DNA of 64,000 bases, taken from the NCBI GenBank assembly GCA_016933955.1, contig JAFGTT010000010.1, forward strand, positions 50,753 through 114,752, read 5' to 3'. This DNA is from Candidatus Zixiibacteriota bacterium (GTDB lineage Bacteria > Zixibacteria > MSB-5A5 > GN15 > PGXB01). The translations under genes and the position numbers were made by a program. Shown piece after piece: positions 8,641 to 16,313 of the stretch; position 1 is the stretch's first letter, and every line of letters starts with the position of its first letter. The notes beneath the pieces are model-generated. The model did no database searches and was not told where the DNA came from. It worked only from the letters and a program-made list of their open reading frames with translations.

Positions 8641-10320
8641 CTACTTAAATGTTCGCATCGTGCCCAGATACCTGGTGGTGTATTGACGGGCCTTGGTGCT
8701 ACTGCTGGTGTAATCAGGAAGAAGCATCGGAGCCACTTTTTCCGGTTCGATTCCGGCTTCGGCGACTTCCTTATTGTACCTGACCACATGTTCCAGAGAC
8801 AATTTACTGCCATTGGCTTTTTCCCTGGCATAAATAGTGGCACTTTTGCCGGCAATACGGCCGAAAACCATAATATCGAGAAGGGAATTACCCATCAGCC
8901 GGTTTTCGCCATGAATCCCGCCGCCGACCTCGCCGGCCACGTATAATCCCGGGACTTTTGTCTCACCGGTATTTTTAAATTCAAGGCCGCCATTCTGGTA
9001 GTGCAGGGTGGGATAGATCAACATCGGATCTTTGGAGATATCGATACCGAACCGTTTATAAAGAATGAATTTTCCGGGGAATTCGCGCTCGACAGTGCCC
9101 TCACCGGAAAGCATGTCAATCATCGGGGAATCAAGCCAGATACCCATCTTGCCCGTCGGCGTCGGGATGCCTTTGCCTCTGCCGATACATTCCTTAATAA
9201 TGGAAGCGGCCTCGACATCGCGCGGCTCGCGTTCATTAACAAACTGCTGTCCATCGATATTGACCAAATTGGCGCCGGATCCGCGGAATTTCTCGGTAAT
9301 CAGGATACCTTCGGCCTGTTCCGGGAAAACGATTCCCGTCGGGTGGTACTGGACGGTATGAAGGAAACAGACGGGAACACCGGCCCGGTAACCCATGACG
9401 ATACCATCGGCAGTCGCGCCATAGTGGTTGGTGGTCATAAAACCCTGAATATGCAGGCGGCCGGAACCGCCGGTGGCCATGACGACGGATTTGGCCTTAA
9501 TGATAAAATATTCCTCGGTTTCCATGTTATACAGAACGGCCCCGGCGCAGTGGCCTTTTTCATTGAGGAGCAGTTCCACGGCCGGAGAGAATTCAATGAC
9601 TTTGATATCGGCTATCCGGTTACGGGCCTCATCGCGAATAGTGCGCATCATCTCGGCCCCGGTGATGTCGGCCGCATAGTGCATTCTTTTGCGGCTGGTT
9701 CCGCCGCCGTGAATGGTATGAAGCGTCCCATCGGGGAACTTGGAGAAATTGCACCCGAGACTCTCAAGCCATTTGATCACGTCAGGGGCTTCGGTAACAA
9801 GTTTTTCAACCAATTCCGGGACATTGTTAAAATGTCCGCCGCCCATGACATCGAGATAGTGATAATAAGGAGAATCCTTATGGCCCTTGGTGGCGGCCTG
9901 GATTCCGCCCTCGGCCATCATGGTGTTGGCGTCGCCGTGACGGAGCTTGGTGGCGATAATGACTTTGGCTCCCTGTTCCTGGGCCAGAAGAGCGGCGGCC
10001 GTTCCGGCTCCGCCTCCGCCGATCACCAGGACATCGGTTTCATAATCGATTTTAGACAGGTCTATGTCATCGGGATTGACTCGGCTACGAGCCTCAAGGA
10101 GATTACACATTTCATGAGCGATACGATAGTTTTTGGAGGGACCGACCTTGAGCGGCCGACGGCCCTCTTCTTTGAAATCGGGGTGGTTATTGAGCATTTC
10201 CTTGCGTTCGTCAAGGGAAAGAAACGGGACTTCCTCGTTTTTCTTTTTCCGTTCGACCCGTTCCGCCCGGGTGCTCTCGACGATTTTGATGAGTTCTTTT
10301 AATTCCTGTGGATACGGCAT
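8641..10320 (-). CDS. Fumarate reductase/succinate dehydrogenase-like flavoprotein, Hdr-linked
   Basis: A 559-residue flavoprotein of the fumarate reductase superfamily. FAD-binding GGGGAG is at 101-106 after an unusual ~95-residue helical, charged N-terminal extension. The catalytic set is kept: YHPTG, EPRDVEAAS, the LHYQNGG His and the ENRLMGNS Arg, so fumarate reduction or succinate oxidation is plausible. However, Asn132 stands where SdhA has the covalent-FAD His, so FAD should be non-covalent, as in L-aspartate oxidase. ATG 10320 (MPYPQEL) is chosen because a GAGGT ribosome site sits before it; a TTG 13 codons upstream is also open. It is the last gene of hdrC-hdrB-FeS-flavoprotein, an arrangement like thiol:fumarate reductase or methylmenaquinol:fumarate reductase. 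Other dicarboxylate or enoate substrates are not excluded. Confidence 0.85.
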   Translation of the reverse strand: MPYPQELKELIKIVESTRAERVERKKKNEEVPFLSLDERKEMLNNHPDFKEEGRRPLKVGPSKNYRIAHEMCNLLEARSRVNPDDIDLSKIDYETDVLVIGGGGAGTAAALLAQEQGAKVIIATKLRHGDANTMMAEGGIQAATKGHKDSPYYHYLDVMGGGHFNNVPELVEKLVTEAPDVIKWLESLGCNFSKFPDGTLHTIHGGGTSRKRMHYAADITGAEMMRTIRDEARNRIADIKVIEFSPAVELLLNEKGHCAGAVLYNMETEEYFIIKAKSVVMATGGSGRLHIQGFMTTNHYGATADGIVMGYRAGVPVCFLHTVQYHPTGIVFPEQAEGILITEKFRGSGANLVNIDGQQFVNEREPRDVEAASIIKECIGRGKGIPTPTGKMGIWLDSPMIDMLSGEGTVEREFPGKFILYKRFGIDISKDPMLIYPTLHYQNGGLEFKNTGETKVPGLYVAGEVGGGIHGENRLMGNSLLDIMVFGRIAGKSATIYAREKANGSKLSLEHVVRYNKEVAEAGIEPEKVAPMLLPDYTSSSTKARQYTTRYLGTMRTFK

Positions 10321-10368
10321 ATATTCAAACCTCGTTTTATTCTCATTTGCAGTTAACAAATCCCCGAT

Positions 10369-11124
10369 TTACAAACAGGTATTTTCTTTGGGGGTCCAGT
10401 CTTCTCCCGCCGACGCCGGTTCCATTTCACGCGCGGTGTACAGCTTTTTCAGATTTTCCTCATCGGACGCCTTGAGTTTGCCGAGACATTCGGTATAACG
10501 TCCGGCCTCGATATTGGCCACCATGGTTTTCAGGTGTTCGGCCCGGGGAGTCAGATAGGCGCCGTTCAGGCGGCGGGCCAGCTGGGCGATATGATACTGG
10601 GGCAATTCACCCATACACCGGCTGGCGCACAATCCACACTGGATGCAATCGAACGAAATCTGGGCGGCCGCCTTGATATCTCCACGCTTGAGAGCGGCGA
10701 TATAGTCCATCACTTCGACATCCATCGGGCAGACCTTGGTGCAGGCATTGCAGGCCACGCATCGGAACAGCTCGGGATAGAGCTCGAAAATCTGTTCCGG
10801 TTCCCCGGTCAATTCGGCGAAATCATAGGTGGCCCGCAGGGCCGGGTAAAACGGCAACTGGGTCAGGTACATCTCCGGTTCGACCACTGTCTGGCAGGCG
10901 AGCCCGGTGTATATTTTATAATCATTGGGTCTACGGTAAACCGTACTGCAGGCGCCGCAGACGCCGCCGCGACAGCCGCATCCCCGGATATACTTATACC
11001 CGGCATACTCCATCGCTTTCATAATCGTCAGCGACTCGGGCACATCGTATTTTTTTCCCATGATATAGATGGGAATCATTTTGGCTTCCACGGCCGCCAC
11101 TTTTTCTTTCATTGTATCGCTCAT
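10369..11124 (-). CDS. Iron-sulfur subunit of the Hdr-linked fumarate reductase-like complex
   Basis: A 251-residue SdhB/FrdB-like protein. Numbering from the ATG at 11124, the [2Fe-2S] motif is Cys51-x4-Cys56-x2-Cys59 ... Cys77 (GCRGGVCGAC...LACQ), with an extra Cys at 49. Two ferredoxin motifs follow: CVACNACTKVCP (119-130) and CIQCGLCASRCM (157-168). The first looks like a full [4Fe-4S] site; in the second the usual Pro after the fourth Cys is Met. ATG 11124 has a GAGGTG ribosome site; a GTG two codons upstream is in frame. It would carry electrons between the flavoprotein and HdrBC. The stop is 48 bases upstream of the flavoprotein gene. Confidence 0.88.
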   Translation of the reverse strand: MSDTMKEKVAAVEAKMIPIYIMGKKYDVPESLTIMKAMEYAGYKYIRGCGCRGGVCGACSTVYRRPNDYKIYTGLACQTVVEPEMYLTQLPFYPALRATYDFAELTGEPEQIFELYPELFRCVACNACTKVCPMDVEVMDYIAALKRGDIKAAAQISFDCIQCGLCASRCMGELPQYHIAQLARRLNGAYLTPRAEHLKTMVANIEAGRYTECLGKLKASDEENLKKLYTAREMEPASAGEDWTPKENTCL

Positions 11125-11167
11125 TGTCACCTCATCTATACTGCAACATATTGTTTTTTTATCATTG

Positions 11168-12055
11168 TCATGCCGAAGCCTTGATTAAATTACGAGCTTT
11201 CAGAAGTTCCAGGGCGCTTTTCCGGTTTAGTTCAAAATGCGAAATACCTGGATCAACGCCAAGGGCAATGGCCATTAACTGGGTGAAATAGTAAACCGGC
11301 ACCTCGCCGGCATCGTCGTACTTCTCCAGCATCTTATCCTGCCGACGGCCCAGGTTGTAGTCGCACAGGGGACAGGTCAGGGCCAGGGCTTCGGTGCCAT
11401 GCCGGACGGCATCGCCGAGAATCTCATGTGAAACCCGGAGCGAGGCCTCGGGTGCGCCCAGGACCTGATAAGTTCCGCAACAGGTAGTCGATGACGGGAA
11501 ATCAACCACCGTGGCTCCGAGGGCCTCAAGAAATCGATGCAGGACTGACGGATTATCGGGTTTGTCGATAGCCACTTCCCTTGGTCGTAAAAGGGTACAT
11601 CCGTAGTACGGTGCGACTTTCAAGCCGGTCAGGGGATTGATTACTTTTTCCTTTAATTTATCGAAACCATAATCGTCACGGATGAAATCAAGAAAATGCA
11701 CGACTTTCACTTCCCCGGCATAATCGGGTTCCTCATCCATGAAAGTATTGATGGTGAATCGTTTTTCCTCATCGTGTTTCATCAACTCATTGGCGCGGGC
11801 CAGGGTATTGAAGCACATTGAACACAGTGTCATAACAGTGTCGTGACCGCTTTCTTTGACACGGATCAGATCACGGACGGGCGCCACCAGGTGAATTAGA
11901 TCATCATCGGCCAGCGAATAAACCGCCCCGCAGCAGTTCCATCGTTCCAGCTCATCGACCTCGATCCCCAGCGCTTTGAGAGCGGCCAGGGCGGAGAGTT
12001 CCAGATTTTTGGCCTTGGTTTTTAGAGTACATCCGGGATAATAGCTCAATTTCAT
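11168..12055 (-). CDS. hdrB: HdrB-like subunit (two CCG domains)
   Basis: A 295-residue protein with the two cysteine-rich CCG repeats of heterodisulfide reductase subunit B: YPGCTLK...WNCCG...CSMCFN in the N-terminal half and YYGCTLL...TTCCGTY...CPLCDYN in the second. In the family these hold two non-cubane [4Fe-4S] clusters that split disulfides or, in quinol:fumarate reductases of the SdhE type, connect to quinone. All Cys pairs are present. ATG 12055 follows a GAGGTGA ribosome site. It is 9 bases downstream of hdrC. No HdrA homologue is nearby, so the electron partner must be the flavoprotein/FeS pair or the membrane. Confidence 0.92.
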   Translation of the reverse strand: MKLSYYPGCTLKTKAKNLELSALAALKALGIEVDELERWNCCGAVYSLADDDLIHLVAPVRDLIRVKESGHDTVMTLCSMCFNTLARANELMKHDEEKRFTINTFMDEEPDYAGEVKVVHFLDFIRDDYGFDKLKEKVINPLTGLKVAPYYGCTLLRPREVAIDKPDNPSVLHRFLEALGATVVDFPSSTTCCGTYQVLGAPEASLRVSHEILGDAVRHGTEALALTCPLCDYNLGRRQDKMLEKYDDAGEVPVYYFTQLMAIALGVDPGISHFELNRKSALELLKARNLIKASA

Positions 12056-12064
12056 GGGTTCACC

Positions 12065-12472
12065 TCACGATGTCATCTTGCGGAAGCCGGAAACCATAGC
12101 GATCTGGGGCAGGTCGGAGACTTCTTCGGGTTTAATCTTTTTCAGTTCCACGTGATCGATATTCCGACGGAGTTTTAGCAGACGCAGTGCCTCCATGACC
12201 CGGGGAATATCAATTCCGCGCGGGCAACGAACCATGCAGGTATGACATGAAGCGCAGATCCATGGGGTATTGGCCTCCTCGAGAGCCTTTTTATTCCCCA
12301 GTTGCAGAAGAGCCATGATTTTTCGCGGAATAACGGTAATATGGTCGGCCATGGGACATGATCCGGAGCAGGTTCCGCACTGGAAACATGTTTGAAAATT
12401 CTGGCCGCTGATTTCCATAACTTTCCGCCGCAACTTATCGTCGGTGTCGCGTTTGGATATGAAAAGTGGCAT
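12065..12472 (-). CDS. hdrC: HdrC-like iron-sulfur subunit
   Basis: A 135-residue protein with two [4Fe-4S] motifs, CFQCGTCSGSCPMAD and CASCHTCMVRCPRGID, spaced as in HdrC. The start ATG 12472 follows AGGT; a TTG one codon earlier is also in frame. It has no transmembrane segments, so it is not a fused HdrC/cytochrome of the HdrDE kind. It heads the four-gene minus-strand operon and faces sucC across a 365-base intergenic region. Confidence 0.9.
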   Translation of the reverse strand: MPLFISKRDTDDKLRRKVMEISGQNFQTCFQCGTCSGSCPMADHITVIPRKIMALLQLGNKKALEEANTPWICASCHTCMVRCPRGIDIPRVMEALRLLKLRRNIDHVELKKIKPEEVSDLPQIAMVSGFRKMTS

Positions 12473-12595
12473 CAAGACCTCATTTTAGAAAGGTTGATCG
12501 CTGAAAAATTTACAAAAGGGTATATTTTTCTTTATATTAACTAAAAAGCAGACAAACATTTAGTGTATTCCCACGCCTTGTTTTAAACCGAAAAT

Positions 12596-12611
12596 CGTGA
12601 ATTATTTCACA
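12596..12611. promoter_or_regulatory. CRP/FNR-family-like operator
   Basis: On the plus strand CGTGA-N6-TCACA; on the minus strand TGTGA-N6-TCACG. This differs by one base from the CRP consensus TGTGA-N6-TCACA. It lies about 124 bases upstream of hdrC and 160 bases before the sucC promoter, so it is best placed to act on the hdr operon. The regulator is not in the window. Confidence 0.45.
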
Positions 12612-12755
12612 ATAAAAACCGGCTTAATATTTCAATATAATCAAAATAATCCCGGCTGACAATATTCTATCCGGTTTTTTTAACATTTTTTTATGTATTT
12701 TTCTTAAAAAAATAACACTCTGATTTCAATTTACCCGACTTCCATTCCTAAGACA

Positions 12756-12783
12756 TTGACATTATCAAGCAAACTATTAAATT
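12756..12783 (+). promoter_or_regulatory. Promoter of sucCD
   Basis: TTGACA (12756-12761), 16 bases, then TAAATT (12778-12783), 54 bases before the sucC start. The same TAAATT box is seen at the sdh promoter. Confidence 0.55.
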
Positions 12784-12837
12784 GCCGAATCATAAGAAAC
12801 GGCGTTGAAATTTTACTCCGATTAAAGGTGTCAAGGA

Positions 12838-14037
12838 ATGAGACTTTATGAACATGAGGGCAAAGAGCTTTTTGCCAGATTTAAAATCCCCATCCCGGCC
12901 GGGGAAATAGCTCTGAATACGGACGAAGCGAAGAAAATAGCTACGGAAATCGGTCTGCCGGTGGTGTTGAAGTCGCAGGTTTTGACCGGCGGGCGCGGTA
13001 AAGCAGGTGGAATAAAAGTGGTTGATAGCCCCCAGGCCGCCGAAATTGTTGCGGGGGAGTTATTCCGTCTTAAAATCAATGGTTTTCCGGTCGAAAAAAT
13101 CCTGGTGGAACCAAAACTGAATATCGCCCGGGAGCTGTATATCGGGGTGACTATCGATCGGGTTAATTATAAGCTGGTTGTGATCGCTTCCTCGGAAGGC
13201 GGCGTTGATATTGAGGAAACGGCGGCCAAAACGCCGGAGAAGATATATCGCCGGTCGTTTGATATTGATCAGGAGATGTATGGATTCGAGGCCATAACCA
13301 TCGCCAAGGGGATCGGCCTGGATTCCGAGCTGATTAAGACCGGATCGGCCATAATTTCCGGCCTGTTTAAATTGTTCAAAAAGTATGATGCCAAACTGGC
13401 CGAAATCAATCCACTGGTCGTTACCACGGATGGTAAATTGATTGCCGCCGACAGCCGGGTGTCACTTGATGATGATGCCGTTTTCCGTCATCCGGAACTG
13501 GCGGAAATGGGGATCGAAAAAAGGCACGAGGAAGGGGAAATGACGCCGCGCGAGCAGAAAGCCACCGAGTGGGGGATACCGTATCTTGATCTGGACGGCA
13601 ATATCGGCATGTTTCCCGGGGGGGCCGGATTCGGTATCATGGGTAACGATTTTATTCATTATTATGGTGGCAAGCCGGCCAATTTCATGGATTCCGGCGG
13701 CGGACCAACTCCGGAACGGCTGGCCCGGATGCTGGTTCTGCTCGATGAAAATCCCGAGGTTAAGGCTATTTTCGGGGCGAGATTCGGCGGTATCTCACGT
13801 TGCGATGATTTCGCCAAAGGGGTAATCATGTTTCTCAAAGACCACGGACTTTCCAAACCGATGGTTTGCCGGATGACCGGGAATATGTGGCAGGAAGGGG
13901 TGCGTCTTTTCGATGAGGCCAAGAAGCAAAATCCGGAGTTGTTCCGGAAATTCGAATTTCACGGTATCGAGACACCGATTGAGGAGATTTCAAAGCGGGC
14001 GGTGGAACTGGCCCGCGAGGCGGAAGGAGGGTGGTGA
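12838..14037 (+). CDS. sucC: Succinyl-CoA synthetase beta subunit (ADP-forming type)
   Basis: A 399-residue subunit with an N-terminal ATP-grasp domain (MRLYEHEGKELF opening, VLKSQVLTGGRGKAGG near residue 42, NPLVVTTDGKLIAADSRV near residue 198) and a C-terminal CoA-ligase domain (GGAGFGIMGND). It converts succinyl-CoA, ADP and phosphate to succinate, ATP and CoA in the TCA cycle, or runs in reverse. An AGGTG ribosome site precedes ATG 12838. The stop codon overlaps the sucD start (TGATG), indicating coupled translation. Nucleotide specificity cannot be decided by eye. Confidence 0.96.
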   Translation: MRLYEHEGKELFARFKIPIPAGEIALNTDEAKKIATEIGLPVVLKSQVLTGGRGKAGGIKVVDSPQAAEIVAGELFRLKINGFPVEKILVEPKLNIARELYIGVTIDRVNYKLVVIASSEGGVDIEETAAKTPEKIYRRSFDIDQEMYGFEAITIAKGIGLDSELIKTGSAIISGLFKLFKKYDAKLAEINPLVVTTDGKLIAADSRVSLDDDAVFRHPELAEMGIEKRHEEGEMTPREQKATEWGIPYLDLDGNIGMFPGGAGFGIMGNDFIHYYGGKPANFMDSGGGPTPERLARMLVLLDENPEVKAIFGARFGGISRCDDFAKGVIMFLKDHGLSKPMVCRMTGNMWQEGVRLFDEAKKQNPELFRKFEFHGIETPIEEISKRAVELAREAEGGW

Positions 14038-14903
14038 TGGCGATTCTGGTCGATAAACATTCAAAGGTTATGGTTCAGGGTATCACCGGCGGAGCCGGAT
14101 CGTTTCATACCCGGCGCATGATCGAATACGGCACGGTTATTGTCGGCGGGACTTCACCCGGTAAGGGCGGGCAGATAGTCGAAGGGAAACCGGTTTTCGA
14201 TACGGTGGCCGAATGTGTCAAAGAAACCGGAGCCGACACCTCGGTTATCTTTCTCCCGGCCCCATTTGTCAAAGAGGCGGCGATCGAAGCGATTCGGGCC
14301 GGATTGAAATTTGTGGTTGTTATCCCAGAACATATTCCCATTCATGATATGCTCCTGGTTCGCAAGGAGGCGGTCGCTCACGGATGTACCGTCCTGGGCG
14401 GCAACACGGCCGGTATTATCACTCCCGGCGAAGCCAATCTGGGTATTATGCCGGATATCGCCTTTACCCCGGGGCGAGTCGGAACGGTCAGCCGGTCGGG
14501 ATCAATTACATATTATATCGCCGATACTCTGACCCGGACCGGTTATGGCGAGACAACCTGTGTCGGTTTGGGCGGTGACCCGATTCTGGGATCGACTTTC
14601 GACGAGATACTCTGGATGTTCGAGCAGGATGAGAAAACCAGAGCGGTAGTTATGACCGGTGAAATCGGCGGGGTGTATGAGGAACGTGCCTGCGATACGA
14701 TTACGAAAATGGAGACGCCGGTGATAGCCATGATCGGCGGTATTTTTGCGCCTCCGGGCAAACGGATGGGACATGCCGGGGCGATTGTCGAGGGGAAGAT
14801 GGGAACGGCCAAAGAGAAACTTGAGGCCCTGGCCGAGGCCGGCGCTCACCCGGCCAGGACTTTTCTGGATATTCCGGAAATTTTGAAGAAATTGAAGGTA
14901 TAA
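14037..14903 (+). CDS. sucD: Succinyl-CoA synthetase alpha subunit
   Basis: A 288-residue subunit with the Rossmann CoA-binding domain (MVQGITGGAGSFHTR near residue 12, GGTSPGKGG near 37) and the ligase domain. The catalytic phospho-histidine is expected in the C-terminal GKRMGHAGAIVEG motif, which is intact. ATG 14037 is chosen because GGAGG (14026-14030) sits 6 bases before it and the opening MAILVDKHSKV matches known alpha subunits; two GTG codons just upstream are also in frame. It overlaps sucC by one base and is followed by a strong terminator. Confidence 0.96.
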   Translation: MAILVDKHSKVMVQGITGGAGSFHTRRMIEYGTVIVGGTSPGKGGQIVEGKPVFDTVAECVKETGADTSVIFLPAPFVKEAAIEAIRAGLKFVVVIPEHIPIHDMLLVRKEAVAHGCTVLGGNTAGIITPGEANLGIMPDIAFTPGRVGTVSRSGSITYYIADTLTRTGYGETTCVGLGGDPILGSTFDEILWMFEQDEKTRAVVMTGEIGGVYEERACDTITKMETPVIAMIGGIFAPPGKRMGHAGAIVEGKMGTAKEKLEALAEAGAHPARTFLDIPEILKKLKV

Positions 14904-15033
14904 TATCAGGAGAGACCGGGAATAAGGATAAATTCAGGGGCGATTTGACGGCCTCATGAAATGTGCTGTCGTTTATGAAATGCGGCAGTCACACCAGCCG
15001 AAATTATTGGCTTGTTTCGGCTCCTTTCGTTAG

Positions 15034-15061
15034 AGCGGGGTGGATAACCACCCCGCTTTTA
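15034..15061 (+). terminator. Rho-independent terminator after sucCD
   Basis: A perfect 10-base stem AGCGGGGTGG / CCACCCCGCT with an ATAA loop, followed by TTTTAT. It is 130 bases after sucD; nothing else is visible between them. Confidence 0.9.
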
Positions 15062-15197
15062 TATGTCGTTTCCAATTACAGAATACCAAAAGGACTTGAA
15101 GTTAGTAACCCGGGTTCGTATTTTGTTCCGTGTTTATGGATTATTCAAGTATTGTCAATTATAAAATGCCCGCCTGGTGTTTTTATAGGAGTTGTCC

Positions 15198-16313
15198 GTG
15201 GAAATCCGTTTGATTACCAGTGGTGAAGAGGAGCTTTGTAACCAGTTTCATAACAGAATCTTTAAGCATGACAGAACTCTCCTGCAATGGCGCTGGGATT
15301 TTGTCTTGAATAATTACCGGGCCGATTCGATACCATATGCAGTTGCAGTCGATAAAGGCAGAATTGTCGGAACCCAGGCGTTTATTCCGATTCGGATGAT
15401 CGACCGTGAAGGAGTATATTGGACAGCCAAATCCGAGGAAACGCTGGTTGATCCCGATTATCGCGGTCAGCGGCTATTTGAAAAAATGTATGCCCTGTTG
15501 TTTGATTTCGCCGCCGATCATGGTTTTGCCCATGTCTGGGGTTTTACCCCGGCAATTAAAGCTTTTGAGCGATTGAATTTCACCATTCCGGGGAAAACAG
15601 AACAAATTTTCATGCCATTCTCAACCCGTTCGGTCCCCATTTTTCTGGATAAAGGCCGGACCGATCGGAAGGCAATGGTGAGGAATAGCCTGAAAATGGG
15701 GGCTATGTATTTCGGATGTGCGGCCGCTCAATCATTAAGTTCTATACGGTTTGGTGTCGGGAGAAGACGAATATTGCAAAATCTGCAAATTCGGACTCCG
15801 GACAAACCCGATCCTCAGATGGGGGAAGTGTGTAAGCGTTTTATTGATAAATGGGGCGGAACCACCATATATCGGGATCATGATTATCTTCAATGGCGTC
15901 TATTCGATAATCCCTATGTAAAAGGCATCGTACGCGCAATATATAATGAGGATGAGTTGTGCGGCTGGGTAGCTTTTGCCCTTGGTGATGATGGCCTGGG
16001 TTATCTGGTTGATGTAATGGCCGCAGGAAATTACGGTCAACACCGGGAAGAAGACATTATCGGGGCTCTGCTAATTGAAGCGGTCATGGGGGCGCGAAAT
16101 ATGGGAGCGGTTGGTATTCGGGGCTGGCATGTCAATTGCCATCCTTTTGATCGGCTTATTTTGCAGGTGGCAAAAAAGACAGGCTTTTATCACAGCAAAC
16201 GCGGACATTCAGTCGTCCTGTACAATTGCGGGGCCGGAGAAGACCGAGTTTCTTTCAAGCGATTCGATGACTGGTATGTCAGCCGAATATACACAGAAGG
16301 GGTACTGGGTTGA
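15198..16313 (+). CDS. GNAT-family N-acetyltransferase-like protein
   Basis: A 371-residue protein. The N-terminal ~135 residues have GNAT features: AVDKGRIVGTQAFIPIRM (a beta4-like strand), then the acetyl-CoA site region LVDPDYRGQRLFEKMY, which matches the V-x-P-x-x-R-G-x-G/R-L pattern. A second, shorter GNAT-like half follows (GWVAFALGDDGLGYLVDV near residue 255). Start GTG 15198 is preferred to TTG 15192 because AGGAG (15187-15191) is 6 bases away from it. The gene overlaps the next one by a base, so both probably serve one pathway, perhaps modification of a sugar or cell-surface polymer. The substrate is unknown. Confidence 0.75.
   Translation: MEIRLITSGEEELCNQFHNRIFKHDRTLLQWRWDFVLNNYRADSIPYAVAVDKGRIVGTQAFIPIRMIDREGVYWTAKSEETLVDPDYRGQRLFEKMYALLFDFAADHGFAHVWGFTPAIKAFERLNFTIPGKTEQIFMPFSTRSVPIFLDKGRTDRKAMVRNSLKMGAMYFGCAAAQSLSSIRFGVGRRRILQNLQIRTPDKPDPQMGEVCKRFIDKWGGTTIYRDHDYLQWRLFDNPYVKGIVRAIYNEDELCGWVAFALGDDGLGYLVDVMAAGNYGQHREEDIIGALLIEAVMGARNMGAVGIRGWHVNCHPFDRLILQVAKKTGFYHSKRGHSVVLYNCGAGEDRVSFKRFDDWYVSRIYTEGVLG

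Larger units (their letters stand above)
12473..12837. other. Divergent intergenic region between hdrC and sucC
   Basis: An A+T-rich stretch without genes. It holds the sucC promoter (12756-12783), a CRP-like palindrome (12596-12611) and the hdrC ribosome site. I see no convincing promoter boxes for the hdr operon, though A+T-rich candidates lie between 12520 and 12560. Confidence 0.7.

Noticed and set aside
9001..10302. A 433-codon open frame on the plus strand
   Set aside because: It lies wholly antisense to the clearly real flavoprotein, has no known motif, and is explained by the codon bias of that gene.
8641..12472. In-frame UGA (selenocysteine) in the Hdr-type genes
   Set aside because: HdrA and similar proteins can be selenoproteins, but all Cys positions here are encoded by Cys codons and the frames are uninterrupted.
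14963..15226. An 87-codon frame between sucD and the GNAT gene
   Set aside because: It runs through the perfect sucCD terminator hairpin and overlaps the next gene; composition is not protein-like.
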